From positions 248,001 through 312,000 of the forward strand of contig NZ_SNZA01000004.1 in NCBI RefSeq assembly GCF_004363305.1: DNA of 64,000 nt, given 5' to 3'. This DNA is from Marinomonas communis. GTDB taxonomy: Bacteria > Pseudomonadota > Gammaproteobacteria > Pseudomonadales > Marinomonadaceae. The translations under genes were made by a program, and so were the position numbers. The notes under the pieces are model-generated. The model had not been told where the DNA came from, did not search any database, and saw nothing but the letters and a program-made list of their open reading frames with translations. Each line of letters starts with the position of its first letter. Position 1 is the stretch's first letter. Below are positions 25,257 through 35,341 of the stretch, in pieces.

Positions 25257-27521
25257 ATGCCAAAGCATTTACGCTCTTACGCGCTATTATTTCAAAGTCT
25301 TTTCATCTTGCCTATGGCTGAGGCAAATGAATGGGACTGGGTACCAAAAGAATCGCTTAGCCCTTCTCAGCAAGCGACGTTAAGTCAATACTGTCGCGGT
25401 GCTTACATCGACGGCTGGCAAGCAATAGATGATGAAAACACCCATTTGCTAGCAGACATGATTTATCGCGATGAGCAAGGCACTTTGTATATGGAAGGGG
25501 CTGCAACCCTTCGACAGCCTCTCTCGGAACTGAATGCAGATCTAATTGAAGGTGTGCAAAATGAGTATTACCAAGCAACAGGGGATGTTTCCCTTCGAGC
25601 TAGCGGTCAGCTGATTCGCAGCGACAGCGCCTATATGAGTACAGCCAAAGGCAATCAAAGTGCTCAGTTTGAAAATGCCAAGTTCCTTGCGCACGACAGC
25701 CGCATTCGTGGTGAAGCCAGTGAAATCGCTCGTTCAAAAGACGGTCTCATTTTTATTAAAGAAGGCTTTTACACGACCTGTGAGCCAGGGCAAGACAGCT
25801 GGACTCTTTACGGTTCCAGCATTGAATTGAACCCTGATAGTGGCTTTGGTACTGCCAAGCATGTGCAGATTCGTGTTCGTGATATCCCGGTATTTTATTT
25901 CCCGTGGTTGCGTTTCCCGCTAGACGATCGTCGTCAATCCGGTTTCTTATTTCCAAGTTTTGGCTTTAGCGGCAAAAGCATAACCCTCTCAACGCCTTAC
26001 TACCTGAACCTAGCTCCAGATTACGATGCTACCGTGACCCCAAATTTGGTCATCCCTGTCGCTGGATCGGATGAGGCAGATAAAGATCAGTACGGCCAAG
26101 GCCTAGATATCGAAATTCGACACCTAAGCCAATATGGTACAACTGTCTTCGAACAATCAACGTTCTACGATGAAAATGGCGATGAAGGCACCTTACGGGC
26201 ATTACGCAGCAACCAGCAGCTGACTGAGAATCTAAATGTTGGCGTTAACCTTGAAGATAACCCTACGGAAAACCGTGAGCCAGAAGTTAACAATACCTCG
26301 ATTCAAGAAAAAGATAACTACGAGCGCAGCACCTATGCTCGCTACGATTTGGGGAACTTTAGTTCCAACGTACAAGTTCGACGCTATCAAACCCCTGACC
26401 CAACCGTTGATCAACCTTTAGAATGGATGCCTCGGGTAAGTGCTTCCTATCGTTATGCGGATACGCGTTATAGCTATCAACCTGATGTAGAATTCACTGA
26501 CTTCTACGAGCCAGATGAAACCGGTGAAGATGGACAGCGTTTGGCCCTGAACCAAGACTTTAACGTGCAATTCGGTAATGCTTGGGGTGACATCACTGCA
26601 GGTATGCTGCATCAATACCGCAACTATTCACTGCACGACTACGATAGTCGTCAAGACAGTGATGCCGAAGTAAATCATCTAACCTATTACCTAGATACCA
26701 GTGTGGTATTTGATCGTTCGTTGGAAAATCAGTGGCGTCAAACATTGGAGCCAAGGGTGCAATACCTTAATGCGCCTTATCAAGATCAGTCAGACATCCC
26801 TGACTTCGATGCAAATGAGATGGACATGACCTACGCTCAAGCTTTTTCTCATCGTCGCTTCAGTGGTAACGACCGCATCGGTGATACCGAGCAAATTGCA
26901 CTCGGTCTTGAGAGCCGCTTCTACGATAGCAACAATGTTAATCGCTGGACTCTACAAGGTGGCCAGGTGTTCTACTTGGCAGATCGTAAAGTTGGCCTAG
27001 AGGGAGATACTGGCTCAGTTGTGGATGACAGCAGCCACAGCGCCGTACTTTCTAGTGCCACTTACAATGGTGACCGTTTTACGTTAGCCAACCACTTAAA
27101 CTATGATTTTGATGACAATCGTGTAGATCTTGCGCAAACCGCACTGAAATACAAGCCAGACAGTGGCATTGTTTTCAATCTTAGTTTTTCATATCTATAC
27201 GATGAAGATGAGACCGACATGACCAAACAGTCTGGTTTCGGTGCCATTATCCCGATTAACGATAATTGGCATTTCTTCCATCAACAATCCTACGACTGGG
27301 TCGAGCGAGAACACACCGCTCAAGTAGCAGGATTAGGCTATGAAAACTGCTGTATAAAAACCTCCTTCAGTTATCAACGCTGGCGCGATGATGATGGTAT
27401 TTTTGACGAAGGAGTATTCATACAATTTATTTTACGCAGTCTCAGCGGCGTAGATCAGACGAATTCTGATCTAACTACCATTGCTGATGACTATTGGAAC
27501 CAAGGCAAGGTCGGATATTAA
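25257..27521 (+). CDS. lptD: LPS-assembly outer-membrane protein LptD
   Basis: LptD with LptE inserts lipopolysaccharide into the outer leaflet. The 754-residue protein has a signal peptide (about residues 1-23), an N-terminal beta-jellyroll domain (about 60-220) and a C-terminal beta-barrel. Cysteines are at about 46, 175, 698 and 699, the pattern needed for the two interdomain disulfides of E. coli LptD (one N-terminal, one linker, an adjacent CC pair). No clear ribosome-binding site precedes the ATG, and a TATACT at 25247 is too close to be its -10. It is followed by surA with the stop and start overlapping by one base. Confidence 0.96.
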   Translation: MPKHLRSYALLFQSLFILPMAEANEWDWVPKESLSPSQQATLSQYCRGAYIDGWQAIDDENTHLLADMIYRDEQGTLYMEGAATLRQPLSELNADLIEGVQNEYYQATGDVSLRASGQLIRSDSAYMSTAKGNQSAQFENAKFLAHDSRIRGEASEIARSKDGLIFIKEGFYTTCEPGQDSWTLYGSSIELNPDSGFGTAKHVQIRVRDIPVFYFPWLRFPLDDRRQSGFLFPSFGFSGKSITLSTPYYLNLAPDYDATVTPNLVIPVAGSDEADKDQYGQGLDIEIRHLSQYGTTVFEQSTFYDENGDEGTLRALRSNQQLTENLNVGVNLEDNPTENREPEVNNTSIQEKDNYERSTYARYDLGNFSSNVQVRRYQTPDPTVDQPLEWMPRVSASYRYADTRYSYQPDVEFTDFYEPDETGEDGQRLALNQDFNVQFGNAWGDITAGMLHQYRNYSLHDYDSRQDSDAEVNHLTYYLDTSVVFDRSLENQWRQTLEPRVQYLNAPYQDQSDIPDFDANEMDMTYAQAFSHRRFSGNDRIGDTEQIALGLESRFYDSNNVNRWTLQGGQVFYLADRKVGLEGDTGSVVDDSSHSAVLSSATYNGDRFTLANHLNYDFDDNRVDLAQTALKYKPDSGIVFNLSFSYLYDEDETDMTKQSGFGAIIPINDNWHFFHQQSYDWVEREHTAQVAGLGYENCCIKTSFSYQRWRDDDGIFDEGVFIQFILRSLSGVDQTNSDLTTIADDYWNQGKVGY

Positions 27522-28783
27522 TGATGTATAAAAAGCTTATTTGTTCACTGTTAGTGACGTCTGCAGCATGGTCTGTAGCACCTGTTTCGGCAGAGCCTGT
27601 AAAAATTGACGGTCTAGCGGCAGTAGTTGATTCACGCCCTATTCTAGACAGTGATGTCACCGCCCGCTTCCAAGTGGTAAAAGACCGCGTACCTGGCGGC
27701 GTGCTGACTGACAGCGTTCACCGTCAGATTGTAAACCAGTTAGTCGAAGAAGCATTACAAGTGAACTATGCGCGTAAGCAAGGCATTCGTGCTAGCACCC
27801 AAGAAGTAGATAAAGCAATCTTGACGGTTGCCGGCAACTTCAATACTGACCTAGCTGGATTACGAAGCATCCTAGCAAACCAAGGCGTTGACTATGGTCG
27901 TTACCGTCAACAAATTGAGAACGAGCTGCTTATCAGCAAAGCTCGTCAGCAGGTTGTACAGTCGCGTATTACAGTCACTGAGCAAGAAATCGATGACTTC
28001 TTACAGAATCAACAAAGTAGTGGTCAAAACCAAGCTGAATTCCGCTTACGTCACATTGTGATTAGAGCCAGCGATGTCGCACAAGCTCGTACTAAGATCG
28101 AAGACATTGCGAGCAAAATCTACACTGAAAAAGACTTTATCGATCAAGCGATTGCTCAGTCAGAAGGTCAGTTCGCGATCCAAGGTGGTGATTTAGGGTG
28201 GCGTAAAGCAAATGAGCTACCACGACTATTCACTCAAGCGATCAATAAACAAACTCAGGATGGCCTAGTAGGACCGCTACAAAGTAATGCTGGCTTCCAC
28301 CTACTTTGGGTAGTTGATAAACGCTCACAAGACGTGGCATACCAGCAAGAAACCAAGGTTAGCCATTTGCTACTGCGTCCAAATGAAATCCGCGATGATG
28401 AGCAAACTCGTGCTTTAGCTGAGCAGCTTTATCAACGCCTTGAGCAAGGTGCTGACTTTGCTGACATTGCAAAACAATACAGCGAAGATCAAGGCTCTAC
28501 CTTGCAAGGTGGTGACCTTGGCTGGGTCACACCAGGAACCATGGTGCCTGAGTTTGAGGACATGATGAATAAAACGGAAGTTGGCGATATTAGCGCACCT
28601 TTCCGCTCTCAGTTCGGCTGGCATATTCTAGAAGTGGATGGCCGTCGTCAAAACGACATCAGTGATAAAGTGAAACGTCGTAATGCTGAGCGTGCCATCA
28701 TGGCGCAAAAACAAGATTTCGTCTTGGACACATGGTTATCTGAACTACGTGCCGATGCCTTCATCGACCGTAAAGACGACTAA
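27521..28783 (+). CDS. surA: Periplasmic chaperone / peptidyl-prolyl isomerase SurA
   Basis: A 420-residue SurA with a signal peptide (about residues 1-24), an N-terminal chaperone module (about 25-165) and two parvulin PPIase domains, each carrying the QGGDLGW motif (near residues 222 and 330). It guides outer-membrane proteins such as LptD to the Bam complex. Two adjacent ATGs at 27521 and 27524 are possible; the first overlaps the lptD stop. It is co-transcribed with lptD and pdxA. Confidence 0.95.
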   Translation: MMYKKLICSLLVTSAAWSVAPVSAEPVKIDGLAAVVDSRPILDSDVTARFQVVKDRVPGGVLTDSVHRQIVNQLVEEALQVNYARKQGIRASTQEVDKAILTVAGNFNTDLAGLRSILANQGVDYGRYRQQIENELLISKARQQVVQSRITVTEQEIDDFLQNQQSSGQNQAEFRLRHIVIRASDVAQARTKIEDIASKIYTEKDFIDQAIAQSEGQFAIQGGDLGWRKANELPRLFTQAINKQTQDGLVGPLQSNAGFHLLWVVDKRSQDVAYQQETKVSHLLLRPNEIRDDEQTRALAEQLYQRLEQGADFADIAKQYSEDQGSTLQGGDLGWVTPGTMVPEFEDMMNKTEVGDISAPFRSQFGWHILEVDGRRQNDISDKVKRRNAERAIMAQKQDFVLDTWLSELRADAFIDRKDD

Positions 28784-28798
28784 ATTTAGGAGTATTAC

Positions 28799-29791
28799 GT
28801 GAGCCCTCGCATTGCCATCACATCTGGCGAACCGGCTGGTATTGGCCCAGATATTATTCTGAGCGCGTTGCAAGACAACTTTGCTGCGCAATTGGTCGTC
28901 GTCGGAGATCCAGAGCTCTTTCGGCAACGAGCACAACAGCTTGGCTTAGAGTTGGAGATTAAAGTTTGCAGCGATCTCACTCAGATCACTGATCATCAAG
29001 CTGGGCAAGTGCAAATTCTGCCAACCTTGCTGGGCTCAAACGTGGAATGCGGCAAGCTCGATGTAGCAAACGCTCCTTATGTACTAGAGACGTTACGAAT
29101 CACTGGTCAAGGTTGCCTAGATGGCGACTTTGATGCAGTGGTAACACCGCCTGTACACAAAGGTGTGTTGTGCGAAACAGGAGTACACTTTTCGGGACAC
29201 ACCGAGTTTTTCCAAGACCTTTGTGACAGCCCGCAAGTCGTAATGATGCTTGCCAGTCAAGCTATGCGTGTTGCATTGGTGACGACTCACCTTCCCCTAA
29301 AAGACATTCCAGCAGCCATCACGCCTGATACTATTAGAACCGTTACACGTGCTTTGCATCAGGATTTAAAAACACGTTTCGGCTGCGACCAACCACGTAT
29401 CTTGGTATGTGGTTTAAACCCTCATGCTGGTGAAGACGGCCACCTTGGCCGTGAAGAGATAGAGATCATCACTCCAACGCTCAACGAGCTACGCGAAGAG
29501 GGAATGAATTTGATCGGCCCACTGCCTGCTGACACCTTGTTCCAGAACAAGTACCTTGAACAAGCAGACTGTGTGCTGGCCATGTATCACGATCAAGGCT
29601 TACCTGTGTTAAAGTACTCAGGATTTGGCAATGCGGTGAACATCACCCTTGGCCTACCGATTATCCGAACTTCCGTTGATCACGGAACGGCTCTCGATCT
29701 TGCGGGAACCGGACAAGCAAGTGATGGCAGCTTGAAGGTTGCCATTGAAAACGCCATTACCATGGCAACTAACGCCCAAAAAAGACATTAA
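28799..29791 (+). CDS. pdxA: 4-hydroxythreonine-4-phosphate dehydrogenase
   Basis: PdxA oxidises 4-phosphohydroxy-threonine for pyridoxal phosphate synthesis. The 330-residue protein begins with the typical ITSGEPAGIGPDI and has the metal-binding His sites in GHTEFF, GLNPHAGEDGHLG and MYHDQGLPVLK. The start is a GTG at 28799 preceded by TAGGAG. The gene abuts rsmA with no spacer. Confidence 0.96.
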   Translation: MSPRIAITSGEPAGIGPDIILSALQDNFAAQLVVVGDPELFRQRAQQLGLELEIKVCSDLTQITDHQAGQVQILPTLLGSNVECGKLDVANAPYVLETLRITGQGCLDGDFDAVVTPPVHKGVLCETGVHFSGHTEFFQDLCDSPQVVMMLASQAMRVALVTTHLPLKDIPAAITPDTIRTVTRALHQDLKTRFGCDQPRILVCGLNPHAGEDGHLGREEIEIITPTLNELREEGMNLIGPLPADTLFQNKYLEQADCVLAMYHDQGLPVLKYSGFGNAVNITLGLPIIRTSVDHGTALDLAGTGQASDGSLKVAIENAITMATNAQKRH

Positions 29792-30586
29792 ATGAGTAAA
29801 TCACATCCCCATAAAGCCCGTAAGCGCTTTGGCCAAAACTTCCTTCATGATGTCGGCATTATCCGCCGTATCGTCGCTTGTATTGCACCTAAAGAGGGCC
29901 AGCGCGTTGTTGAAATCGGCCCAGGTAAAGGTGCACTGACGGAAGGTATCATCAGTGCTACGAAACGCATGGATGTGGTGGAACTAGACCGCGATTTGAT
30001 CCCTATTTTGCGCGTCAATTTATTCCGTTACCCAGACCTAAATGTGCATGAAGCCGATGCCATGAAATTCGACTTTTCCAGTCTGGCGCAGGACGGCAAC
30101 ATTCGCGTAGTGGGTAACCTACCGTACAACATTTCAACGCCACTGATCTTCCACTTACTCAGTTTTGCCGAGCAAATCGATGACATGCATTTTATGTTGC
30201 AAAAAGAAGTGGTCGACCGCCTTGCGGCACGCCCAGGTGACAACCTATACGGTCGTTTAAGTGTGATGGCGCAGTACTATTGTCGCGTAGAGTCTCTGTT
30301 TATTGTTGGACCTGAGTCTTTTGACCCGCCACCAAAAGTAGATTCGGCAATCGTTCGTATGGTGCCTCATAAAACGCTACCTTGTGTCGCTCAAGACCTA
30401 AAAATGCTTGAAGACATGGTACGAATTGGCTTCCAACAGCGCCGTAAAACGCTTCGCAACAACTACAAAGGGGTCCTCAATGACGAGGAGTTTGCAGCCT
30501 TAGACATCGATCCAAGCTTACGCCCAGAACGTTTGGATGTAGACGACTTCGTCCGTATTGCCAACCTTGTGAGCAAAAGAGGCTAA
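29792..30586 (+). CDS. rsmA: 16S rRNA dimethyladenosine transferase
   Basis: RsmA (KsgA) dimethylates A1518 and A1519 of 16S rRNA late in 30S assembly. The 264-residue protein shows the substrate-loop motif KRFGQNFL, SAM motif I VVEIGPGKGALTE and the catalytic motif NLPYNIS near residue 110. It starts immediately after the pdxA stop and is followed by apaG after 2 bp, so translation is coupled. Confidence 0.96.
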   Translation: MSKSHPHKARKRFGQNFLHDVGIIRRIVACIAPKEGQRVVEIGPGKGALTEGIISATKRMDVVELDRDLIPILRVNLFRYPDLNVHEADAMKFDFSSLAQDGNIRVVGNLPYNISTPLIFHLLSFAEQIDDMHFMLQKEVVDRLAARPGDNLYGRLSVMAQYYCRVESLFIVGPESFDPPPKVDSAIVRMVPHKTLPCVAQDLKMLEDMVRIGFQQRRKTLRNNYKGVLNDEEFAALDIDPSLRPERLDVDDFVRIANLVSKRG

Positions 30587-30588
30587 TC

Positions 30589-30966
30589 ATGCTGCCTGAG
30601 CAAGACATTATCGTCACAGTCCGTACGGAATACTTATCAGAGCAATCCGTGCCTGAAGATGACCGCTATGTATTTGCCTACCACATTACCATGACCAACT
30701 GTGGTACTGAGAGCGCTAAACTTTTATCACGCCATTGGATTATCACCAATGGTGATGAGAAGGTTCAAGAGGTCAAAGGTGCCGGCGTAATCGGTGAATA
30801 CCCTCTGTTAGCGCCTGGCGAATCCTATGATTACACGAGTGGCACAGTTATTGATACGGTAGTAGGTGTAATGCATGGTAGCTACCGTTTTCAAAGTGAG
30901 GACGGTAGCGAATTTGATGCACCGATCCCACCGTTCACGTTAGCGGTACCCAATAAAGTTCACTAA
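30589..30966 (+). CDS. apaG: ApaG protein
   Basis: A 125-residue ApaG of normal length, an all-beta fibronectin-III-like fold. Family motifs YVFAYHITMTNCG, LLSRHWIITNGDEKVQEVKGAGVIGE (given in part) and a C-terminal GSYRF.SEDG.EFDAPIPPF segment are visible. Its biochemical role is not settled. It sits between rsmA and apaH as in most gammaproteobacteria. Confidence 0.95.
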   Translation: MLPEQDIIVTVRTEYLSEQSVPEDDRYVFAYHITMTNCGTESAKLLSRHWIITNGDEKVQEVKGAGVIGEYPLLAPGESYDYTSGTVIDTVVGVMHGSYRFQSEDGSEFDAPIPPFTLAVPNKVH

Positions 30967-30974
30967 GGCGAAAT

Positions 30975-31790
30975 ATGGCAACTTACGTCATCGGAGACTT
31001 GCAGGGTTGTTTTACTCCCCTCCTGAAACTCCTTGAACAAATCCAGTATGACGATCAGAACGATACTCTTTGGTTTGCAGGCGACTTAATAAATCGCGGC
31101 AAAGAGTGTCTACAAACGTTGCGCTTTGTTAGCTCTCTAGGGGAGAAAAGCAAAGTTGTGCTGGGTAATCACGATCTACATTTGTTAGCCGTTGCCCATG
31201 GTTTTGCTACGTTAAAGCGTGGTGATACCTTAATGAACATCCTGCAAGCCAGCGATCGTGACGAACTGATGACGTGGCTAAGGCAGCAGCCTCTGGCTCA
31301 CTATGATCCTGATTTTAATGTGCTGATGACCCATGCTGGGGTTCCGCCATGCTGGGATATAGAAGACGTTCTTCGCTACAGCCATGAGGTTGAAACCGTA
31401 TTGCGTTCAGAGCAACTGGAGGAATTTCTTCAGGTCATGTATGGTAATAAACCGGATACATGGTCAGAGTCACTTAACGGTATGGATCGCTTAAGAGCCA
31501 TCACCAACTACCTGACCCGTATGCGTTTTTGTCGTGCTGACAGCAAGCTAGATCTAAAATCCAAAGAAGGGCCGGAGAGCGCCCGTCAAGGGTACCAGCC
31601 CTGGTTCACCTTCCCTAACCGACTACCACAAGACACACGTGTCGTATTCGGTCACTGGGCAGCATTAGAAGGCATAACTCAAACGCCTAATGTCCATGCA
31701 TTGGATACTGGTTGCGTTTGGGGTGGAGCCCTGACAGCTTTACGACTGGATGATAACCAGCGTTTCAGCACTCCTTGTAACATTAATTGA
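30975..31790 (+). CDS. apaH: Bis(5'-nucleosyl)-tetraphosphatase, symmetrical
   Basis: ApaH cleaves Ap4A to two ADP and can decap Np4-capped RNA. The 271-residue metallophosphoesterase has the three metal motifs GDLQGCF, GDLINRG and GNHD within the first 70 residues, plus FGHWAALEG and LDTGCVWGG near the C-terminus. It follows apaG by 8 bp and is followed by glpE after 7 bp. Confidence 0.96.
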   Translation: MATYVIGDLQGCFTPLLKLLEQIQYDDQNDTLWFAGDLINRGKECLQTLRFVSSLGEKSKVVLGNHDLHLLAVAHGFATLKRGDTLMNILQASDRDELMTWLRQQPLAHYDPDFNVLMTHAGVPPCWDIEDVLRYSHEVETVLRSEQLEEFLQVMYGNKPDTWSESLNGMDRLRAITNYLTRMRFCRADSKLDLKSKEGPESARQGYQPWFTFPNRLPQDTRVVFGHWAALEGITQTPNVHALDTGCVWGGALTALRLDDNQRFSTPCNIN

Positions 31791-31797
31791 GAGAACC

Positions 31798-32118
31798 ATG
31801 AGCACCTATTCTTGTATCGATATCAATGATGCCCTTCCCCTACTAGAAAACAATGCCATCGTCGTCGACATCCGCGATGCGGTGAGTTTTCAAACCAGCC
31901 ATATGAACACTGCTATCAACCTGAACAACGATAACGTTCAAGCGTTTATTGAAGAAAGCAATAAAAGCCAAGCTGTGATTGTCTGCTGCTACCATGGCAA
32001 CAGTAGCAAAGGCGCAGCGGAATTCTTAGCCAGCCAAGGCTTCGAAGAAGTTTACTCATTAAATGGCGGCTTTAGCCAATGGAGCGCCATGTTCCCTGAG
32101 CAGTGCGAGCAAGGTTAA
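31798..32118 (+). CDS. glpE: Thiosulfate sulfurtransferase GlpE (single-domain rhodanese)
   Basis: A 106-residue rhodanese with VDIRDAVSF and the active-site loop [12 protein letters not shown], in which the second Cys carries the persulfide. I chose the ATG at 31798 (GAGA upstream), as the longer frame from 31750 would overlap apaH. GlpE moves sulfur from thiosulfate to thiols such as thioredoxin. The stop overlaps the cca start by one base (TAATG). Confidence 0.92.
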   Translation: MSTYSCIDINDALPLLENNAIVVDIRDAVSFQTSHMNTAINLNNDNVQAFIEESNKSQAVIVCCYHGNSSKGAAEFLASQGFEEVYSLNGGFSQWSAMFPEQCEQG

Positions 32119-33203
32119 TGCTGCCAAAAGCAACGGTCTACCTCGTTGGTGGCGCAGTTCGAGACGAGTTACTTGGCCTACCAGTGAAAGACAAAGACTG
32201 GGTTGTGACGGGCACCACCCCAGACCATATGTTGCAGCAAGGTTTCCAACAAGTTGGTAAGCAGTTTCCAGTCTTTCTTCACCCTAAAACCAAAGAAGAA
32301 TACGCTCTGGCTCGCAAAGAGCGTAAGCAAGGTATTGGCTACACAGGTTTTGTGTGCGACTTTGCCCCTGATATTCGCCTAGAAGAAGACCTCGAGCGCC
32401 GGGATCTAACCATCAACGCCATTGCCAAAACAGATGATGGTGTCTTAATTGATCCTTTTCATGGCCGACAAGATCTTGAAAAACGGGTGCTACGTCATGT
32501 ATCGGATGCCTTCATTGAAGACCCGCTTCGAGTACTGCGCGTGGCACGATTTATGGCGCGCTTCGCGAGTTTTGGCTTTCACATTGCACCGGAAACAAAA
32601 GCTCTGATGGCAGCCATCGCAGAATCAGGTGAGCTCAACAGTTTGACACCTGAGCGTGTTTGGCGTGAAACCGAAAATGCCCTACAAAGCGACCATGCCC
32701 AAGTATATTTTGACGTTTTGCAAGAAGTCGGTGCACTTGAGCACCTGTTCCCTAAACTGGCATACCATACAAAGCAACTTGCAAAACAATGGGACAAGCA
32801 TGCTCGCTGGAGCTTAATCACCGCTGAGACACCTGTCGCAGCGCTGACCGAGCTTAACGCCTATTTACGAGCACCTAACCAATTCAGCTGGTTCAGCGAA
32901 CAAAGCCGATTGTTTATTGAAACCAATACATTGCCATTGGATAGCGTGACTTGGGAAGCTTGGTTAAGCAGTGTTGCAGCGATCAAGAAGCCCCAGCCAT
33001 TTGAAAAACTCATCAGCATTTTGGCCCATTTGACCGAAACGGAAGCAAAACATTGGCTAGCCCTTCGCGCCAGCATCGCGAAAGTTAATGCACAAACTTT
33101 AATGAAGCAGGGATTTTCTGGGGCAGAATTGGGACAAGCATTAAAACAAGCACGGATTGAAGCCATTGCAAAGCTTAACAATCCGCTCCTGTTAAAAGTC
33201 TAA
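32118..33203 (+). CDS. cca: tRNA nucleotidyltransferase (CCA-adding enzyme)
   Basis: A 361-residue class II nucleotidyltransferase that builds or repairs the tRNA 3' CCA end. It shows [10 protein letters not shown], the catalytic DxD in [16 protein letters not shown] and the nucleotide-selecting ERVWRE segment. It lacks the C-terminal HD phosphohydrolase domain of E. coli Cca, as in pseudomonad-type enzymes. The ATG overlaps the glpE stop. Its stop codon directly abuts the stop codon of the convergent folB gene. Confidence 0.94.
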   Translation: MLPKATVYLVGGAVRDELLGLPVKDKDWVVTGTTPDHMLQQGFQQVGKQFPVFLHPKTKEEYALARKERKQGIGYTGFVCDFAPDIRLEEDLERRDLTINAIAKTDDGVLIDPFHGRQDLEKRVLRHVSDAFIEDPLRVLRVARFMARFASFGFHIAPETKALMAAIAESGELNSLTPERVWRETENALQSDHAQVYFDVLQEVGALEHLFPKLAYHTKQLAKQWDKHARWSLITAETPVAALTELNAYLRAPNQFSWFSEQSRLFIETNTLPLDSVTWEAWLSSVAAIKKPQPFEKLISILAHLTETEAKHWLALRASIAKVNAQTLMKQGFSGAELGQALKQARIEAIAKLNNPLLLKV

Positions 33204-33557
33204 CTAGGCGCTACGGCGAATCTTTACACCAACGGCGCGGGCAGCAGGCACCGCGCCAGGTTTGCGCAATGTCATAGTGATTGAGGTAAGACCGAATCGA
33301 TCAATCAGGAGCGCACACAAGCGTTCAGCTAACGTTTCAATCAACTCAAATTGGTGCTCTTTACAAAAGCCAGTGATGGCATTTGAAATCGCTTCATAAT
33401 CCAATGTCTTGTTAATATCGTCATTGGCGGCGGGCACACGATTGTCGTGCTCCATCTCCACGTCAAATACCAAATCTTGCCAGATTACCTTTTCCCAATC
33501 GTACACACCGATAACCGCCTTGGTGTGTAGACCTTCAATAAATACAATGTCTTGCAT
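33204..33557 (-). CDS. folB: Dihydroneopterin aldolase
   Basis: A 117-residue FolB of the folate pathway, which cleaves 7,8-dihydroneopterin to 6-hydroxymethyl-dihydropterin and glycolaldehyde. The N-terminal VFIEGLHTKAVIGVYDWE and the LIETLAERLCALL segment with the substrate-binding Glu are typical. It is 2 bp downstream of tsaD on the minus strand. No terminator separates it from the convergent cca. Confidence 0.95.
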   Translation of the reverse strand: MQDIVFIEGLHTKAVIGVYDWEKVIWQDLVFDVEMEHDNRVPAANDDINKTLDYEAISNAITGFCKEHQFELIETLAERLCALLIDRFGLTSITMTLRKPGAVPAARAVGVKIRRSA

Positions 33558-33559
33558 GA

Positions 33560-34600
33560 TTAAACTTCCTCAGTAATATCAGGCAAATCTGACAATGGCC
33601 AGCGAGCGCGAATCGATAAATTCAATGGGGAGCTCTGCCCTGCCAATAATCGCTGAGCGCCGGCATAAGCAATCATGGCACCGTTATCAGTACAAAACTC
33701 AGGACGGGCATAAAAAACACTTGAGTTAATTTTCGCCAATTGAGTTTCCAACTGACTTTGTAATCGCTTATTCGCGCTTACGCCACCAGCAATAATCAGT
33801 TGCGTCAGACCTTCTTGCTCAAGTGCTCGACGACACTTAATCACTAAGGTATCAACGATGGCTTGCTCAAATGCCAAAGCGATGTCTGCTTGGAATTGAT
33901 CATTGAAACCATCACGATCCAAAGCATCGTGCACAGCGGTTAGAAAGGCTGTTTTTAAGCCACTAAAGCTAAAATCCAAACCTGGACGGTCTGTCATCGG
34001 GCGCGGAAACTTAATCCCTGCATCCGGATTACCAGTCTGAGCCAGCTTCGCAATGTAAGGGCCGCCCGGATAGGGCAAGCCAATCATCTTCGCGGCTTTA
34101 TCGAATGCTTCACCAGCCGCATCGTCTAAAGACTGACCTAAGAGCTTGTATTGGCCAATCGAATCAACGCGCACTAATTGCGTATGACCACCCGACACCA
34201 ACAAGGCAATAAATGGCATTTTAGGCTGTTTTTCTTCCAGCATCGGCGCCAGCAAGTGGCCTTCCATGTGGTGAACACCTAGAGCCGGAATGCCTAAGGA
34301 ATATGCCATAGAACGACCGATAGTCGCCCCCGCCATCAGCGCCCCTACCAAGCCAGGACCAGAGGTGTAAGCCACTGCGTCCAGATCAGACTTTTTCAGG
34401 TTAGCGTCCGCCAACACTTCATCGATCAAAGGTAAGGTTTTGCGCACGTGATCACGTGAAGCTAATTCCGGCACGACACCGCCGTACTCCGCATGCTGTG
34501 CAATTTGAGTGTAGATCTTATGGGTCAGAAGACCTTTATCAGTATCGTAAATGGCGATACCGGTCTCGTCACAAGACGTCTCTAAGCCTAAAACTTTCAT
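33560..34600 (-). CDS. tsaD: tRNA N6-threonylcarbamoyladenosine synthase subunit TsaD
   Basis: TsaD transfers the threonylcarbamoyl group to A37 of ANN-decoding tRNAs together with TsaB and TsaE. The 346-residue protein starts [14 protein letters not shown] and has the metal-binding pair in HMEGH (His 111 and 115), [10 protein letters not shown] and the late [12 protein letters not shown] motif. I moved the start to 34600, behind AGGAA, from the frame opening at 34687. It is divergent from rpsU, a very widely conserved arrangement. Confidence 0.97.
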   Translation of the reverse strand: MKVLGLETSCDETGIAIYDTDKGLLTHKIYTQIAQHAEYGGVVPELASRDHVRKTLPLIDEVLADANLKKSDLDAVAYTSGPGLVGALMAGATIGRSMAYSLGIPALGVHHMEGHLLAPMLEEKQPKMPFIALLVSGGHTQLVRVDSIGQYKLLGQSLDDAAGEAFDKAAKMIGLPYPGGPYIAKLAQTGNPDAGIKFPRPMTDRPGLDFSFSGLKTAFLTAVHDALDRDGFNDQFQADIALAFEQAIVDTLVIKCRRALEQEGLTQLIIAGGVSANKRLQSQLETQLAKINSSVFYARPEFCTDNGAMIAYAGAQRLLAGQSSPLNLSIRARWPLSDLPDITEEV

Positions 34601-34984
34601 GGTATTCCTACGCTGTTCGCTAATGCAGTCATTGTACCTCAAACTGCGTAGACAACGTAGAGAGTATTGCTGTAGATAACAAAGCAAGTAAGGAAAGCAT
34701 TAGACAATGGCAGGGCAATTACTGTACAATGCCGCCCGATTTGATCGTTTAATTAAAAGGCAGGTGATTTTTTCCCGTCCCTCTCCCTATTAAGACTCTA
34801 TAATCAGAGCTAGGGATCACTAAGTTTAGGGGCACCCAAAGAAAATTTTTGTACAACATTTGGGTACACACACTGTGAAAGCCGCACATTACGGCTCGTA
34901 CCATTTTATTTTATGTTGAAAAATCGGTATGATTCGCGCCGTTTTGTGTATACAAACGACTAAATTTTTTATAGGTAAATAGAT
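34601..34984. promoter_or_regulatory. tsaD-rpsU divergent promoter region
   Basis: This 384-bp space contains a TATAAT at 34799-34804 on the plus strand without a clear -35 partner, and an inverted repeat ACCCAAA (34834-34840) / TTTGGGT (34859-34865) in the probable rpsU leader. It also holds a T-rich segment before the rpsU ribosome-binding site. I see no coding sequence. The repeat may form a leader stem involved in rpsU control; this is speculative. Confidence 0.4.
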
Positions 34985-35200
34985 ATGCCAGCAGTTAAAG
35001 TTAAAGATAACGAACCATTTGACATTGCACTACGTCGCTTCAAGCGTTCTTGCGAAAAAGCAGGTATCCTAGCTGAAGTTCGTCGCCGTGAGTGCTACGA
35101 AAAACCAACTACTCTACGTAAGCGCGCAGCAGCTGCAGCTGTTAAGCGTCACGCTAAGAAAGTATCTCGCGAACAGAAGAAATTCCAACGCCTGTACTAA
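34985..35200 (+). CDS. rpsU: 30S ribosomal protein S21
   Basis: The 71-residue product is S21 over its whole length ([20 protein letters not shown], then [14 protein letters not shown], and a Lys/Arg-rich tail ending FQRLY). S21 joins the platform of the 30S subunit late and aids initiation. It is the first gene of the macromolecular-synthesis cluster with dnaG and rpoD. Confidence 0.99.
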   Translation: MPAVKVKDNEPFDIALRRFKRSCEKAGILAEVRRRECYEKPTTLRKRAAAAAVKRHAKKVSREQKKFQRLY

Positions 35201-35210
35201 GCAATTGTTC

Positions 35211-35230
35211 ATTGCTTAATTTTAAGCAAT
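35211..35230 (+). other. Hairpin just after rpsU
   Basis: ATTGCTTAA (35211-35219) and TTAAGCAAT (35222-35230) are perfect complements two bases apart, 10 nt after the rpsU stop and upstream of the true terminator. Probably a 3'-end stem or processing site. Confidence 0.4.
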
Positions 35231-35266
35231 ACCGATTGCAGTAGAGTTGAAAAGCTTTACGATAAG

Positions 35267-35301
35267 AAATCGGCTAGTTCTATAACTAGCCGATTTTTTT
35301 T
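35267..35301 (+). terminator. Terminator between rpsU and yqeY-dnaG
   Basis: AAATCGGCTAGTT and AACTAGCCGATTT pair over 13 bp with a 4-nt loop, followed by a T run. An internal terminator between rpsU and dnaG is also known in E. coli, where it lowers primase expression relative to S21. Confidence 0.93.
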
Positions 35302-35341
35302 GTTTCAATAACACGATTGCCCATTCCTGAGGAAGACAACC

